From: Branchiostoma floridae
Taxonomy: Eukaryota; Chordata; Leptocardii; Amphioxiformes; Branchiostomatidae
Reading direction: 5' to 3'
DNA: 64,000 bases
NCBI RefSeq assembly: GCF_000003815.2
Contig: NC_049988.1
Location: 13,315,266 to 13,379,265 of the forward strand
Below, piece by piece: positions 27,101 to 42,100 of this stretch (its first letter is position 1; each line of letters begins with the position of its first letter). The notes below the pieces were generated by a model, which searched no databases, was not told where the DNA came from, and worked only from the letters and a program-made list of their open reading frames with translations. A program made the translations under genes and the position numbers.

Positions 27101-30100
27101 AACACCCTGTGCAAGACACTGCGCGACTGTAACTATTACGATTGCGCAGACACCTTGTACCACAAATATCGTACGGAGCACAGCTTTGCCCTGTGTGACA
27201 GTCAGATCGACGTGTACAGCCATACGTTGAGCGACGACTGGAAGAACATCTGTGTTGACCTGAAATGCCACGACGACTTTATCAACAAGATTGAGATGGA
27301 ATGTGGTGGAGACAACTACCTGTGCACCAGCACTGCTCTCAAGCAATGGCGTGACACCGTGGACTGTAGCTACGACGACAAGATTGACCTCTTCTGTCAT
27401 GCTTGCGACAACCGCGGTTACCACGACATTGCCACCGACTGCAGGTCCAACTCCCGCTACGAGTCCTATGTAATAGTCTGGCTTAATAACAAAATCTTAA
27501 GNNNNNNNNNNNNNNNNNNNNNNNNNNNNNNNNNNNNNNNNNNNNNNNNNNNNNNNNNNNNNNNNNNNNNNNNNNNNNNNNNNNNNNNNNNNNNNNNNNN
27601 NNNNNNNNNNNNNNNNNNNNNNNNNNNNNNNNNNNNNNNNNNNNNNNNNNNNNNNNNNNNNNNNNNNNNNNNNNNNNNNNGACGATGAATTCATCCACAA
27701 GTTTCAAGACCAATACAAGGACGACGTCTACCAGAGCTGCTTCCATGCCCTCCAGACAAGGGCGCGACACCTTCGACGACATCAGTTACGATGACAAGGT
27801 GAACAAGCTGTGCCAGACTCTACGCACCTGTGGACATGATGATTGCGCCGACACTGTGCTGCACAAGTATGACACAGAAAACTGCTTTGCCCTGTGTGAC
27901 CACCAGATCAGCATCTACAGCCATAAGTTGGCCGATGATTGGGTGCACTTCTGCAAGTCTTTGAACTGTGACGATGACTTCATCAGCAAGATCGATCAAG
28001 AGTGTGGCGGAGACAACTACATGTGCATCAGCACTGCCCTCAAGCACTGGCGTAACACAATGGACTGTAGCTATGCCGACAAGGTTGACCTCTTCTGCCA
28101 CGCTTGTGATGCCTGTGGATTCGACGACGTTGCAGAGGACTGCAAGACCAACTTCCGCCATGAGTCGTATGGTGAGTATTTTGCTTCGTGCCCAGAAATA
28201 AACCAAACACAATACTGGAAGCCTTCGGATTCCCGTCGAATTTTGCAAAGTGGAAGCCTATTGACGACACACTTCTTTGTACTTTTCAGGATTGAGCTTG
28301 TGTGACGACACACTACGCCTTATCTCCAGCAAGATCAGTGACTGGAAGTTGGTGTGTACAACACTTGGCTGTGATTCTTCCTTCATTCACAAGTTCCAGG
28401 ATCAATACCATGACGACACCTACCTCTCCTGCTTCCACGCCCTCAAGACCTGGCGCGACACCTTCGACGCAAGCTATGATGACAAGGTCAACATCTTGTG
28501 CCAGACCCTGCGTAACTGTGGTTACACGGATTGCGCTGGAATCGTCGATGACAAGCACCGCACCGAGTGTAGCGTCGTTCTGTGTGACAGTCAGATCGAC
28601 ATTTACAGCAAGAAGTTGAGCAGTGACTGGAAGAACTTCTGCACACATCTGGGTTGTGATGACGACTTCATCAGTAAGATCGATGAGCAATGTAACCATG
28701 ACAACTATCTGTGCATCAGCACTGCACTCAAGCACTGGCGTGATACGGTTGACTCCACCTACGTGGAGAAGATTGATCTCTTCTGCCATGCCTGTGACAG
28801 CTGTGGCTTCCACGATATCGCTGTGGACTGCAGAGACAACTTCCGCCATGAAGTCTATGGTGAGTGTCCATCTACTCATAGCACCTAAATTCAGGTTCGA
28901 AAAATAAAAAGAGCACAAATATGCACCTTCAGAATTCTTTTTTTCATTTCCACCCTGAGACTTATCTTGCACATATTGTTTTGCAGTGACGTCGAGTGTC
29001 TCAACAGGCTATCAAACATCCTCCGTTGTGTCAACTCAGTCCGTTAGTGCCAGCGCTTCAACCGTCACAGGTATGTCCCTCCAGTTGCAACTCACTGCTT
29101 TTGTTAGGTAGCCTTTCCAATTCATGCTAAATGTAGGGAGGATAGGAAAACTTTTTCTATTGAATGTGTGTCTGAGATTGGTGTTTTTTGTCGTCTTCCT
29201 AGGACTGGCACTGTGTGACGACACCTTCTATCTGATCTGTGACAAGATCTCTGACGACTGGAGAACTGTGTGTATCGCCCTGGGTTGCGGCTCGGACATG
29301 ATCACAAAGGTCATCTCTGAGTGTGGCTCGGATGACGTTCTGTGCTGCAGTACTATGCTCAAGCATTGGCGTGACTCGTGGCATGAGGACTACTCCGACA
29401 AGGTCGACACTCTCTGCACTGCCCTGCGTACATGTGGATACACCGACTGTGCCACTACCGTGTACTCAAAGTACCGTACCGAGCATAGCGTGGCTCTGTG
29501 TGATGGCCAGATTGACATCTACAGCAAGACCTTGAGTGACGATTGGAAGACATTCTGTCATGCCCTCGACTGCAGTGACGACTTCATCACTAAGATAGAG
29601 GTCGAGTGTGGCCACGACGACTACTTGTGTTGTGAAACGGCTATCAAGACCTGGCGTGATACTGTGGACTGCAGCTACGCTGACAAGATCGACCAGTTCT
29701 GCAACGCCTGTCACAGCTGTGGCTTCGACGATATCGCCGTGGACTGTAGAGATCATTACCGCAATGAGGTCTTCGGTAAGCATCAATATCTATCAAAATC
29801 AGTGTATTTTTTCTCTATGACCACGAAGTTTTAATCCGCTGCATCCACTGTACCGTGACACTCATGTTTTGGTTTCTTTGTCATTTTAGTTACTGGTGGC
29901 TCTAGCGGCTTCAGCACAGGAGGAACATCGGACCATTACGTCAGTGGAGGCGTTCTGGTGACAGGTCAGTCTACTCTCTTTTCACTCGCTGCATGTATTC
30001 TCTAGATATGCTAGCGTACTCCAGATACAATGACCCATTTTAGAAGATATGAAATGTGTTTACGCCATTGAAACATCCGTATCTTTTTGCAGGATTGGCT

Positions 30101-33100
30101 CTGTGCGACGACACACTTCGTGTCATCTGTCACAAGATTGATGACTGGAAGCAGGTCTGCACACACCTTGGCTGTGACGATGAATTCATCCACAAGTTCC
30201 AAGACCAATACAAGGACGACGTCTACCAGAGCTGCTTCCATGCCCTCAAGACTTGGCGTGATACATTCCATACGAGCTACGATGACAAGTACAACACTCT
30301 GTACAAGACACTGCGCGACTGTAACTATTACGATTGTGCCGACACCTTGTACCACAAATATCGTACCGAGCACAGCTTTGCCCTGTGTGACAGTCAGATC
30401 GACGTGTACAGCCATACGTTGAGCGACGACTGGAAGAACATCTGTGTTGACATGAAATGCGACGACGACTTTATCAACAAGATTGAGATGGAGTGTGGTG
30501 GAGACAACTACCTGTGCACTAGCACTGCTCTCAAGCAATGGCGTGACACCGTGGACTGTAGCTACGACGACAAGATTGACCTCTTCTGCCATGCTTGCGA
30601 TAACCACGGTTACCACGACATTGCCACCGACTGCAGGTCCAACTCCCGCTACGAGTCCTATGGTAAGCGGGCAGTTTTAATAACAAAATCTTAAGTTCGC
30701 AATCAATTTCATGTCTCCTCTGATTGGCCAAGATTCAATCTTTGTTCTAGAAATACGTTTACAGCTGATAGACAATTTCTACCTTTTGCAGGATTGGCTC
30801 TGTGTGACGACACACTTCGCGTCATCTGTGACAAGATCGATGACTGGAAGCAGGTCTGCACACACCTTGGCTGTGACGATGAATTCATCCACAAGTTCCA
30901 AGACCAATACAAGGACGACGTCTACCAGAGCTGCTTCCATGCCCTCAAGACATGGCGCGACACCTTCGACGACATCAGCTACGATGACAAGGTGAACAAG
31001 CTGTGCCAGACTCTGCGCACATGTGGACATGATGATTGCGCCGACACTGTGCTGCACAAGTATGACACAGAAAACTGCTTTGCCCTGTGTGACCACCAGA
31101 TCAGCATCTACAGCCATAAGTTGGCCGATGATTGGGTGCACTTCTGCAAGTCTTTGAACTGTGACGATGACTTCATCAGCAAGATCGATCAAGAGTGTGG
31201 CGGAGACAACTACATGTGCATCAGCACTGCCCTCAAGCACTGGCGTAACACAATGGACTGTAGCTATGCCGACAAGGTTGACCTCTTCTGCCACGCTTGT
31301 GATGCCTGTGGATTCGACGACGTTGCAGAGGACTGCAAGACCAACTTCCGCCATGAGTCGTATGGTGAGTATTTTGCTTCGTGCCCAGAAATAAACCAAA
31401 CACAATACTGCAAGCCTTCGGATTCCCGTCGAATTTTGCAAAGTTGAAGCCTATTGACGACACACTTCTTTGTACTTTTCAGGATTGAGCTTGTGTGACG
31501 ACACACTACGCCTTATCTCCAGCAAGATCAGTGACTGGAAGTTGGTGTGTACAACACTTGGCTGTGATTCTTCCTTCATTCACAAGTTCCAGGATCAATA
31601 CCATGACGACACCTACCTCTCCTGCTTCCACGCCCTCAAGACCTGGCGCGACACCTTCGACGCAAGCTATGATGACAAGGTCAACATCTTGTGCCAGACC
31701 CTGCGTAACTGTGGTTACACGGATTGCGCTGGAATCGTCGATGACAAGCACCGCACCGAGTGTAGCGTCGTTCTGTGTGACAGTCAGATCGACATTTACA
31801 GCAAGAAGTTGAGCAGTGACTGGAAGAACTTCTGCACACATCTGGGTTGTGATGACGACTTCATCAGTAAGATCGATGAGCAATGTAACCATGACAACTA
31901 TCTGTGCATCAGCACTGCACTCAAGCACTGGCGTGATACGGTTGACTGCACCTACGTGGAGAAGATTGATCTCTTCTGCCATGCCTGTGACAGCTGTGGC
32001 TTCCACGATATCGCTGTGGACTGCAGAGACAACTTCCGCCATGAAGTCTATGGTGAGTGTCCATCTACTAATAGCACCTAAATTCAGGTTCGAAAAATGA
32101 AAAGAGCACAAAGATGACCCTACAGAATTTTTTTTTTCATTTCCACCCAGAGACTTATCTTGCACATATTGTTTTGCAGTGACGTCGAGTGTCTCAACAG
32201 GCTATCAAACATCCTCCGTTGTGTCAACTCAGTCCGTTATTGGCAGCGCTTCAACCGTCACAGGTATGTCCCTCCAGTTGCAACTCACTGCTTTTGTTAG
32301 GTAGCCTTTCCAATTCATGATAAATGTAGGGAGGATAGGAAAACTTTTTCTATTGAATGTGTGTCTGAGATTGGTGTTTTTTGTCGTCTTCCTAGGACTG
32401 GCACTGTGTGACGACACCTTCCATCTGATCTGTGACAAGATCTCTGACGACTGGAGAACTGTGTGTATCGCCCTGGGTTGCGGCTCGGACATGATCACAA
32501 AGGTCATCTCTGAGTGTGGCTCGGATGACGTTCTGTGCTGCAGTACTATGCTCAAGCATTGGCGTGACTCGTGGCATGAGGACTACTCCGACAAGGTCGA
32601 CACTCTCTGCACTGCCCTGCGTACATGCGGATACACCGACTGTGCCACTACCGTGTACTCAAAGTACCGTACCGAGCATAGCGTGGCTCTGTGTGATGGC
32701 CAGATTGACATCTACAGCAAGACCTTGAGTGACGATTGGAAGACATTCTGTCATGCCCTCGACTGCAGTGACGACTTCATCACTAAGATAGAGGTCGAGT
32801 GTGGCCACGACGACTACTTGTGTTGTGAAACGGCTATCAAGACCTGGCGTGATACTGTGGACTGCAGCTACGCTGACAAGATCGACCAGTTCTGCAACGC
32901 CTGTCACAGCTGTGGCTTCGACGATATCGCCGTGGACTGTAGAGATCATTACCGCAATGAGGTCTTCGGTAAGCATCAATATCTATCAAAATCAGTGTAT
33001 TTTTTCTCTATGACCACGAAGTTTTAATCCGCTGCATCCACTGTACCGTGACACTCATGTTTTGGTTTCTTTGTCATTTTAGTTACTGGTGGCTCTAGCG

Positions 33101-36100
33101 GCTTCAGCACAGGAGGAACATCGGACCACTACGTCAGTGGAGGCGTTCTGGTGACAGGTCAGTCTACTCTCTTTTCACTCGCTGCATGAATTCTCTAGAT
33201 ATGCTAGTGTACTCCAGATACAATGACCCATCTTAGAAGATATGAAATGTGTTTACGCCATTGAAACATCCGTACCTTTTTGCAGGATTGGCTCTGTGCG
33301 ACGACACACTTCGTGTCATCTGTCACAAGATTGATGACTGGAAGCAGGTCTGCACACACCTTGGCTGTGACGATGAATTCATCCAGAAGTTCCAAGACCA
33401 ATACAAGGACGACGTCTACCAGAGCTGCTTCCATGCCCTCAAGACCTGGCGTGATACATTCGATACGAGCTACGATGACAAGTACAACACTCTGTACAAG
33501 ACACTGCGCGACTGTAACTATTACGATTGTGCCGACACCTTGTACCACAAATATCGTACCGAGCACAGCTTTGCCCTGTGTGACAGTCAGATCGACGTGT
33601 ACAGCCATACGTTGAGCGACGACTGGAAGAACATCTGTGTTGACATGAAATGCGACGACGACTTTATCAACAAGATTGAGATGGAGTGTGGTGGAGACAA
33701 CTACCTGTGCACCAGCACTGCTCTCAAGCAATGGCGTGACACCGTGGACTGTAGCTACGACGACAAGATTGACCTCTTCTGCCATGCTTGCGATAACCAC
33801 GGTTACCACGACATTGCCACCGACTGCAGGTCCAACTCCCGCTACGAGTCCTATGGTAAGTGGGCAGTTTTGATAACAAAATCTTAAGTTCGCAATCATT
33901 TTCATGTGTCCTCTGATTGGCCAAGATGCAATCTTTGTTCTAGAAATACGTTTACAGCTGATAGACAATTTCTACCTTTTGCAGGATTGGCTCTGTGTGA
34001 CGACACACTTCGCGTCATCTGTGACAAGATCGATGACTGGAAGCAGGTCTGCACACACCTTGGCTGTGACGATGAATTCATCCACAAGTTCCAAGACCAA
34101 TACAAGGACGACGTCTATCAGAGCTGCTTCCATGCCCTCAAGACATGGCGCGACACCTTCGACGACATCAGCTACGATGACAAGGTGAACAAGCTGTGCC
34201 AGACTCTACGCACCTGTGGACATGATGATTGCGCCGACACTGTGCTGCACAAGTATGACACAGAAAACTGCTTTGCCCTGTGTGACCACCAGATCAACAT
34301 CTACAGCCATAAGTTGGCCGATGATTGGGTGCACTTCTGCAAGTCTTTGAACTGTGACGATGACTTCATCAGCAAGATCGATCAAGAGTGTGGCGGAGAC
34401 AACTACATGTGCATCAGCACTGCCCTCAAGCACTGGCGTAACACAATGGACTGTAGCTATGCCGACAAGGTTGACCTCTTCTGCCACGCTTGTGATGCCT
34501 GTGGATTCGACGATGTTGCAGAGGACTGCAAGACCAACTTCCGCCATGAGTCGTATGGTGAGTATTTTGCTTCGTGCCCAGAAATAAACCAAACATAATA
34601 CTGCAAGCTTTCGGATTCCCGTCGAATTTTGCAAAGTGGAAGCCTATTGACGACACACTCTCTGTACTTTTCAGGATTGAGCTTGTGTGACGACACACTA
34701 CGCCTTATCTCCAGCAAGATCAGTGACTGGAAGTTGGTGTGTACAACACTTGGCTGTGATTCTTTCTTCATTCACAAGTTCCAGGATCAATACCATGACG
34801 ACACCTACCTCTCCTGCTTCCACGCCCTCAAGACCTGGCGCGACACCTTCGACGCAAGCTATGATGACAAGGTCAACATCTTGTGCCAGACCCTGCGTAA
34901 CTGTGGTTACACGGATTGCGCTGGAATCGTCGATGACAAGCACCGCACCGAGTGTAGCGTTGTTCTGTGTGACAGTCAGATTGACATTTACAGCAAGAAG
35001 TTGAGCAGTGACTGGAAGAACTTCTGCACATATCTGGGTTGTGATGACGACTTTATCAGCAAGATCGAGCAGCAATGTGGCCAAGACAGCTATCTGTGTA
35101 TCAGCACTGCCATCAAGCACTGGCGTGACACGGTCGACTGCACCTACTTGGAGAAGATTGATCTCTTCTGCAATGCTTGCGACAACTGTGGCCACCACGA
35201 TATCTCTGTGGACTGCAGAGACAACTTCCGCCATGAAGTCTATGGTACGTATACTCCTACGCATAGGACAGATTATAAGGTTCATCCAAGAGTATAGTGC
35301 CCTTTAGAAAATGTCTTTTATATTTACTCTAACACATATCTTCTCTAATTACTCTTAGTTACGTCGAGTGTCTCAACTGGATATCAATCATCCTCCGTTG
35401 TGTCAACGCAGTCCGTCAGTGTCAGTGATTCAACCGTCACAGGTATGTCTCTCCATTTCCAAGTAGTTCTTATTGCTAATCTATTTCTACAAATTTCCTA
35501 AATTAAGGCAGTACGAAGGGAATGTTTGGTCATGCTTTTCGTGATTGCGAATGCTTTTTTTTCGTCTTCGTAGGTCTGGCACTCTGTGACGACACCTTCC
35601 ATATCATCTGTACCAAGATCTCCGACGACTGGAGAGCTGTATGTATCGCCTTGGGTTGCGGCTCGGACATGATCACAAAGGTCGTCTCTGAATGTGGCTC
35701 AGATGACGTTTTGTGCTGCAGTACTATGCTCAAGTATTGGCGTGACTCTTGGCATGTGGACTATTCCGACAAGGTCAACACCCTCTGCACTGTTCTGCAT
35801 AAATATGGTTACACCGACTGCGCAACCACTGTATACGATAAGTACCGTACAGAAAATGGTGTGGCTTTGTGTGATGGCCAGATCGACATCTACTGCAGGA
35901 CCTTGAGTCACGATTGGAAGACATTCTGTCATGCCCTCGACTGCAGTGACGACTTCATTACTAAGATAGAGGTCGAGTGTGGCCACGACGACTACTTGTG
36001 CTGCAGTACAGCTATCAAGACCTGGCGTGACACTGTGGACTGCAGCTACGCTGATAAGATCGATTTCTTCTGTAATGCGTGTTACAGCTGTGGCTTTACC

Positions 36101-39100
36101 GACATATCTTTGGAATGCAGGGATCATTACCGTGACGAATTGTTCGGTGAGCATAATATTTTGCAACTTTGAACTTGTATTGGTTTCTATAATTCATATT
36201 TTCCTGCCAATTCTACCTATTTTCTTTCATCATTCATCTTTTTGGATTCTTGTCATTTTAGTTACTGGTGGATCTAGCAGCTTTAGCACAAGTGGAACAT
36301 TGGACCATTACGTCAGCGGAGGCGTTCTGGTGACAGGTCAGCTTACTTTCCTGTTGCTGAATGACATACAGATATGTTTGCGTACTCCCGATACAAAAAT
36401 TGATTTTTTTTAAGATATCAAGAATCATTATGTTTACAATGTTTAAATATTCTAATTCAACGCTTTTCAGGATTGGCTTTGTGCGACGACACACTTCGTG
36501 TCATCTGTCACAAGATTGATGACTGGAAGCAGGTCTGCACACACCTTGGCTGTGACGATGAATTCATCCAGAAGTTCCAAGACCAATACAAGGACGACGT
36601 CTACCAGAGCTGCTTCCATGCCCTCAAGACCTGGCGTGATACATTCGATACGAGCTACGATGACAAGTACAACACCCTGTGCAAGACACTGCGGGACTGT
36701 AACTATTACGATTGCGCAGACACCTTGTATCACAAATATCGTACCGAGCACAGCTTTGCCCTGTGTGACAGTCAGATCGACGTGTACAGCCATAAGTTGA
36801 GCGACGACTGGAAGTACATCTGTGTTGACCTGAAATGCGACGACGACTTTATCAACAAGATTGAGATGGAGTGTGGTGGAGACAACTACCTGTGCACCAG
36901 CACTGCTCTCAAGCACTGGCGTGACACCGTGGACTGTAGCTACGACGACAAGATTGACCTCTTCTGTCATGCTTGCGATAACCGCGGTTACCACGACATT
37001 GCCACCGACTGCAGGTCCAACTCCCGCTACGAGTCCTATGGTAAGTAGCATTTAAGATAACAAGTTCGCAATCATTTTCATGTCTCCTCTGATTGGCCAA
37101 GATGCAATCTTTGTTCTAGAAATACGTTTACAGCTGATAGACAATTTCTACCTTTTGCAGGATTGGCTCTGTGTGACGACACACTTCGCGTCATCTGTGA
37201 CAAGATCGATGACTGGAAGCAGGTCTGCACACACCTTGGCTGTGACGATGAATTCATCCACAAGTTCCAAGACCAATACAAGGACGACGTCTACCAGAGC
37301 TGCTTCCATGCCCTCAAGACATGGCGCGACACCTTCGACGACATCAGCTACGATGACAAGGTGAACAAGCTGTGCCAGACTCTACGCACCTGCGGACATG
37401 ATGATTGCGCCGACACTGTGCTGCACAAGTATGACACAGAAAACTGCTTTGCCCTGTGTGACCACCAGATCAACATCTACAGCCATAAGTTGGCCGATGA
37501 TTGGGTGCACTTCTGCAAGTCTTTGAACTGTGACGATGACTTCATCAGCAAGATCGATCAAGAGTGTGGCGGAGACAACTACATGTGCATCAGCACTGCC
37601 CTCAAGCACTGGCGTAACACAATGGACTGTAGCTATGCCGACAAGGTTGACCTCTTCTGCCACGCTTGTGATGCCTGTGGATTCGACGATGTCGCAGAGG
37701 ACTGCAAGACCAACTTCCGCCATGAGTCGTATGGTGAGTATTTTGCTTCGTGCCCAGAAATAAATCAAACACAATGCTGCAAGCTTTCGGATTCCCGTCG
37801 AATTTTGCAAAGTTGAAGCCTATTGACGACACACTTCTTTGTACTTTTCAGGATTGAGCTTGTGTGATGACACACTACGCCTTATCTCCAGCAAGATCAG
37901 TGACTGGAAGTTGGTGTGTACAACACTTGGCTGTGATTCTTCCTTCATTCACAAGTTCCAGGATCAATACCATGACGACACCTACCTCTCCTGCTTCCAC
38001 GCCCTCAAGACCTGGCGCGACACCTTCGACGCAAGCTATGATGACAAGGTCAACATCTTGTGCCAGACCCTGCGTAACTGTGGTTACACTGATTGCGCTG
38101 GAATCGTCGATGACAAGCACCGCACCGAGTGTAGCGTCGTTCTGTGTGACAGTCAGATCGACATTTACAGCAAGAAGTTGAGCAGTGACTGGAAGAACTT
38201 CTGCACACATCTGGGTTGTGATGACGACTTCATCAGTAAGATCGATGAGCAATGTAACCATGACAACTATCTGTGCATCAGCACTGCACTCAAGCACTGG
38301 CGTGATACGGTTGACTCCACCTACGTGGAGAAGATTGATCTCTTCTGCCATGCCTGTGACAGCTGTGGCTTCCACGATATCGCTGTGGACTGCAGAGACA
38401 ACTTCCGCCATGAAGTCTATGGTGAGTGTCCATCTACTCATAGCACCTAAATTCAGGTTCGAAAAATAAAAAGAGCACAAAGATGCCCCTTCAAATTTTT
38501 TTTTTCATTTCCACCCTGAGACTTATCTTGCATATATTGTTTTGCAGTGACGTCGAGTGTCTCAACAGGCTATCAAACATCCTCCGTTGTGTCAACTCAG
38601 TCCGTTATTGGCAGCGCTTCAACCGTCACAGGTATGTCCCTCCAGTTGCAACTCACTGCTTTTGTTAGGTAGCCTTTCCAATTTATGCTAAATGCAGGGA
38701 GGATAGGAAAACTTTTTCTATTGAATGTGTGTCTGAGATTGGTGTTTTTTGTCGTCTTCCTAGGACTGGCACTGTGTGACGACACCTTCCATCTGATCTG
38801 TGACAAGATCTCTGACGACTGGAGAACTGTGTGTATCGCCCTGGGTTGCGGCTCGGACATGATCACAAAGGTCATCTCTGAGTGTGGCTCGGATGACGTT
38901 CTGTGCTGCAGTACTATGCTCAAGCATTGGCGTGACTCGTGGCATGAGGACTACTCCGACAAGGTCGACACTCTCTGCACTGCCCTGCGTACATGCGGAT
39001 ACACCGACTGTGCCACTACCGTGTACTCAAAGTACCGTACCGAGCATAGCGTGGCTCTGTGTGATGGCCAGATTGACATCTACAGCAAGACCTTGAGTGA

Positions 39101-42100
39101 CGATTGGAAGACATTCTGTCATGCCCTCGACTGCAGTGACGACTTCATCACTAAGATAGAGGTCGAGTGTGGCCACGACGACTACTTGTGTTGTGAAACG
39201 GCTATCAAGACCTGGCGTGATACTGTGGACTGCAGCTACGCTGACAAGATCGACCAGTTCTGCAACGCCTGTCACAGCTGTGGCTTCGACGATATCGCCG
39301 TGGACTGTAGAGATCATTACCGCAATGAGGTCTTCGGTAAGCATCAATATCTATCAAAATCAGTGTATTTTTTCTCTATGACCACGAAGTTTTAATCCGC
39401 TGCATCCACTGTACCGTGACACTCATGTTTTGGTTTCTTTGTCATTTTAGTTACTGGTGGCTCTAGCGGCTTCAGCACAGGAGGAACATCGGACCACTAC
39501 GTCAGTGGAGGCGTTCTGGTGACAGGTCAGTCTACTCTCTTTTCACTCGCTGCATGAATTCTCTAGATATGCTAGTGTACTCCAGATACAATGACCCATC
39601 TTAGAAGATATGAAATGTGTTTACGCCATTGAAACATCCGTACCTTTTTGCAGGATTGGCTCTGTGCGACGACACACTTCGTGTCATCTGTCACAAGATT
39701 GATGACTGGAAGCAGGTCTGCACACACCTTGGCTGTGACGATGAATTCATCCACAAGTTCCAAGACCAATACAAGGACGACGTCTACCAGAGCTGCTTCC
39801 ATGCCCTCAAGACTTGGCGTGATACGTTCGATACGAGCTACGATGACAAGTACAACACCCTGTGCAAGACACTGCGCGACTGTAACTATTACGATTGCGC
39901 CGACACCTTGTACCACAAATATCGTACCGAGCACAGCTTTGCCCTGTGTGACAGTCAGATCGACGTGTACAGCCATACGTTGAGCGACGACTGGAAGAAC
40001 ATCTGTGTTGACATGAAATGCGACGACGACTTTATCAACAAGATTGAGATGGAGTGTGGTGGAGACAACTACCTGTGCACCAGCACTGCTCTCAAGCAAT
40101 GGCGTGACACCGTGGACTGTAGCTACGACGACAAGATTGACCTCTTCTGTCATGCTTGCGATAACCGCGGTTACCACGACATTGCCACCGACTGCAGGTC
40201 CAACTCCCGCTACGAGTCCTATGGTAAGTGGGCAGTTTTGATAACAAAATCTTAAGTTCGCAATCATTTTCATGTCTCCTAAGATTGGCCAAGATGCAAT
40301 CTTTTTTCTAGAATTACGTTTACAGCTGATAGACAATTTCTACCTTTTGCAGGATTGGCTCTGTGTGACGACACACTTCGCGTCATCTGTGACAAGATCG
40401 ATGACTGGAAGCAGGTCTGCACACACCTTGGCTGTGACGATGAATTCATCCACAAGTTCCAAGACCAATACAAGGACGACGTCTACCAGAGCTGCTTCCA
40501 TGCCCTCAAGACATGGCGCGACACCTTCGACGACATCAGCTACGATGACAAGGTGAACAAGCTGTGCCAGACTCTACGCACCTGCGGACATGATGATTGC
40601 GCCGACACTGTGCTGCACAAGTATGACACAGAAAACTGCTTTGCCCTGTGTGACCACCAGATCAACATCTACAGCCATAAGTTGGCCGATGATTGGGTGC
40701 ACTTCTGCAAGTCTTTGAACTGTGACGATGACTTCATCAGCAAGATCGATCAAGAGTGTGGCGGAGACAACTACATGTGCATCAGCACTGCCCTCAAGCA
40801 CTGGCGTAACACAATGGACTGTAGCTATGCCGACAAGGTTGACCTCTTCTGCCACGCTTGTGATGCCTGTGGATTCGACGATGTTGCAGAGGACTGCAAG
40901 ACCAACTTCCGCCATGAGTCGTATGGTGAGTATTTTGCTTCGTGCCCAGAAATAAACCAAACACAATACTGCAAGCCTTCGGATTCCCGTCGAATTTTGC
41001 AAAGTTGAAGCCTATTGACGACACACTTCTTTGTACTTTTCAGGATTGAGCTTGTGTGACGACACACTACGCCTTATCTCCAGCAAGATCAGTGACTGGA
41101 AGTTGGTGTGTACAACACTTGGCTGTGACTCTTCCTTCATTCACAAGTTCCAGGATCAATACCATGACGACACCTACCTCTCCTGCTTCCACGCCCTCAA
41201 GACCTGGCGCGACACCTTCGACGCAAGCTATGATGACAAGGTCAACATCTTGTGCCAGACCCTGCGTAACTGTGGTTACACGGATTGCGCTGGAATCGTC
41301 GATGACAAGCACCGCACCGAGTGTAGCGTCGTTCTGTGTGACAGTCAGATCGACATTTACAGCAAGAAGTTGAGCAGTGACTGGAAGAACTTCTGCACAC
41401 ATCTGGGTTGTGATGACGACTTCATCAGTAAGATCGATGAGCAATGTAACCATGACAACTATCTGTGCATCAGCACTGCACTCAAGCACTGGCGTGACAC
41501 GGTTGACTCCACCTACGTGGAGAAGATTGATCTCTTCTGCCATGCCTGTGACAGCTGTGGCTTCCACGATATCGCTGTGGACTGCAGAGACAACTTCCGC
41601 CATGAAGTCTATGGTGAGTGTCCATCTACTCATAGCACCTAAATTCAGGTTCGAAAAATAAAAAGAGCACAAATATGCACCTTCAGAATTCTTTTTTTCA
41701 TTTCCACCCTGAGACTTATCTTGCACATATTGTTTTGTAGTGACGTCGAGTGTCTCAACAGGCTATCAAACATCCTCCGTTGTGTCAACTCAGTCCGTTA
41801 GTGCCAGCGCTTCAACCGTCACAGGTATGTCCCTCCAGTTGCAACTCACTGCTTTTGTTAGGTAGCCTTTCCAATTCATGATAAATGTAAGGAAGGATAG
41901 GAAAACTTTTCTATTAAATGTGTGTCTGAGATTGGTGTTTTTTTGTCGTCTTCCTAGGACTGGCACTGTGTGACGACACCTTCCATCTGATCTGTGACAA
42001 GATCTCTGACGACTGGAGAACTGTGTGTATCGCCCTGGGTTGCGGCTCGGACATGATCACAAAGGTCATCTCTGAGTGTGGCTCGGATGACGTTCTGTGC

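Noticed and set aside
19622-35573. Higher-order repeat made of several units
   Set aside because: Intron and residue variants do not recur at a fixed unit spacing; different markers group different units.
37090-37110. TTGGCCAA palindrome with an inverted CCAAT box (GATTGGCCAAG) in C-D introns
   Set aside because: Present in most units because the intron is copied; altered in unit 17 and missing in unit 14. No other promoter signal nearby, so a regulatory role is not supported.
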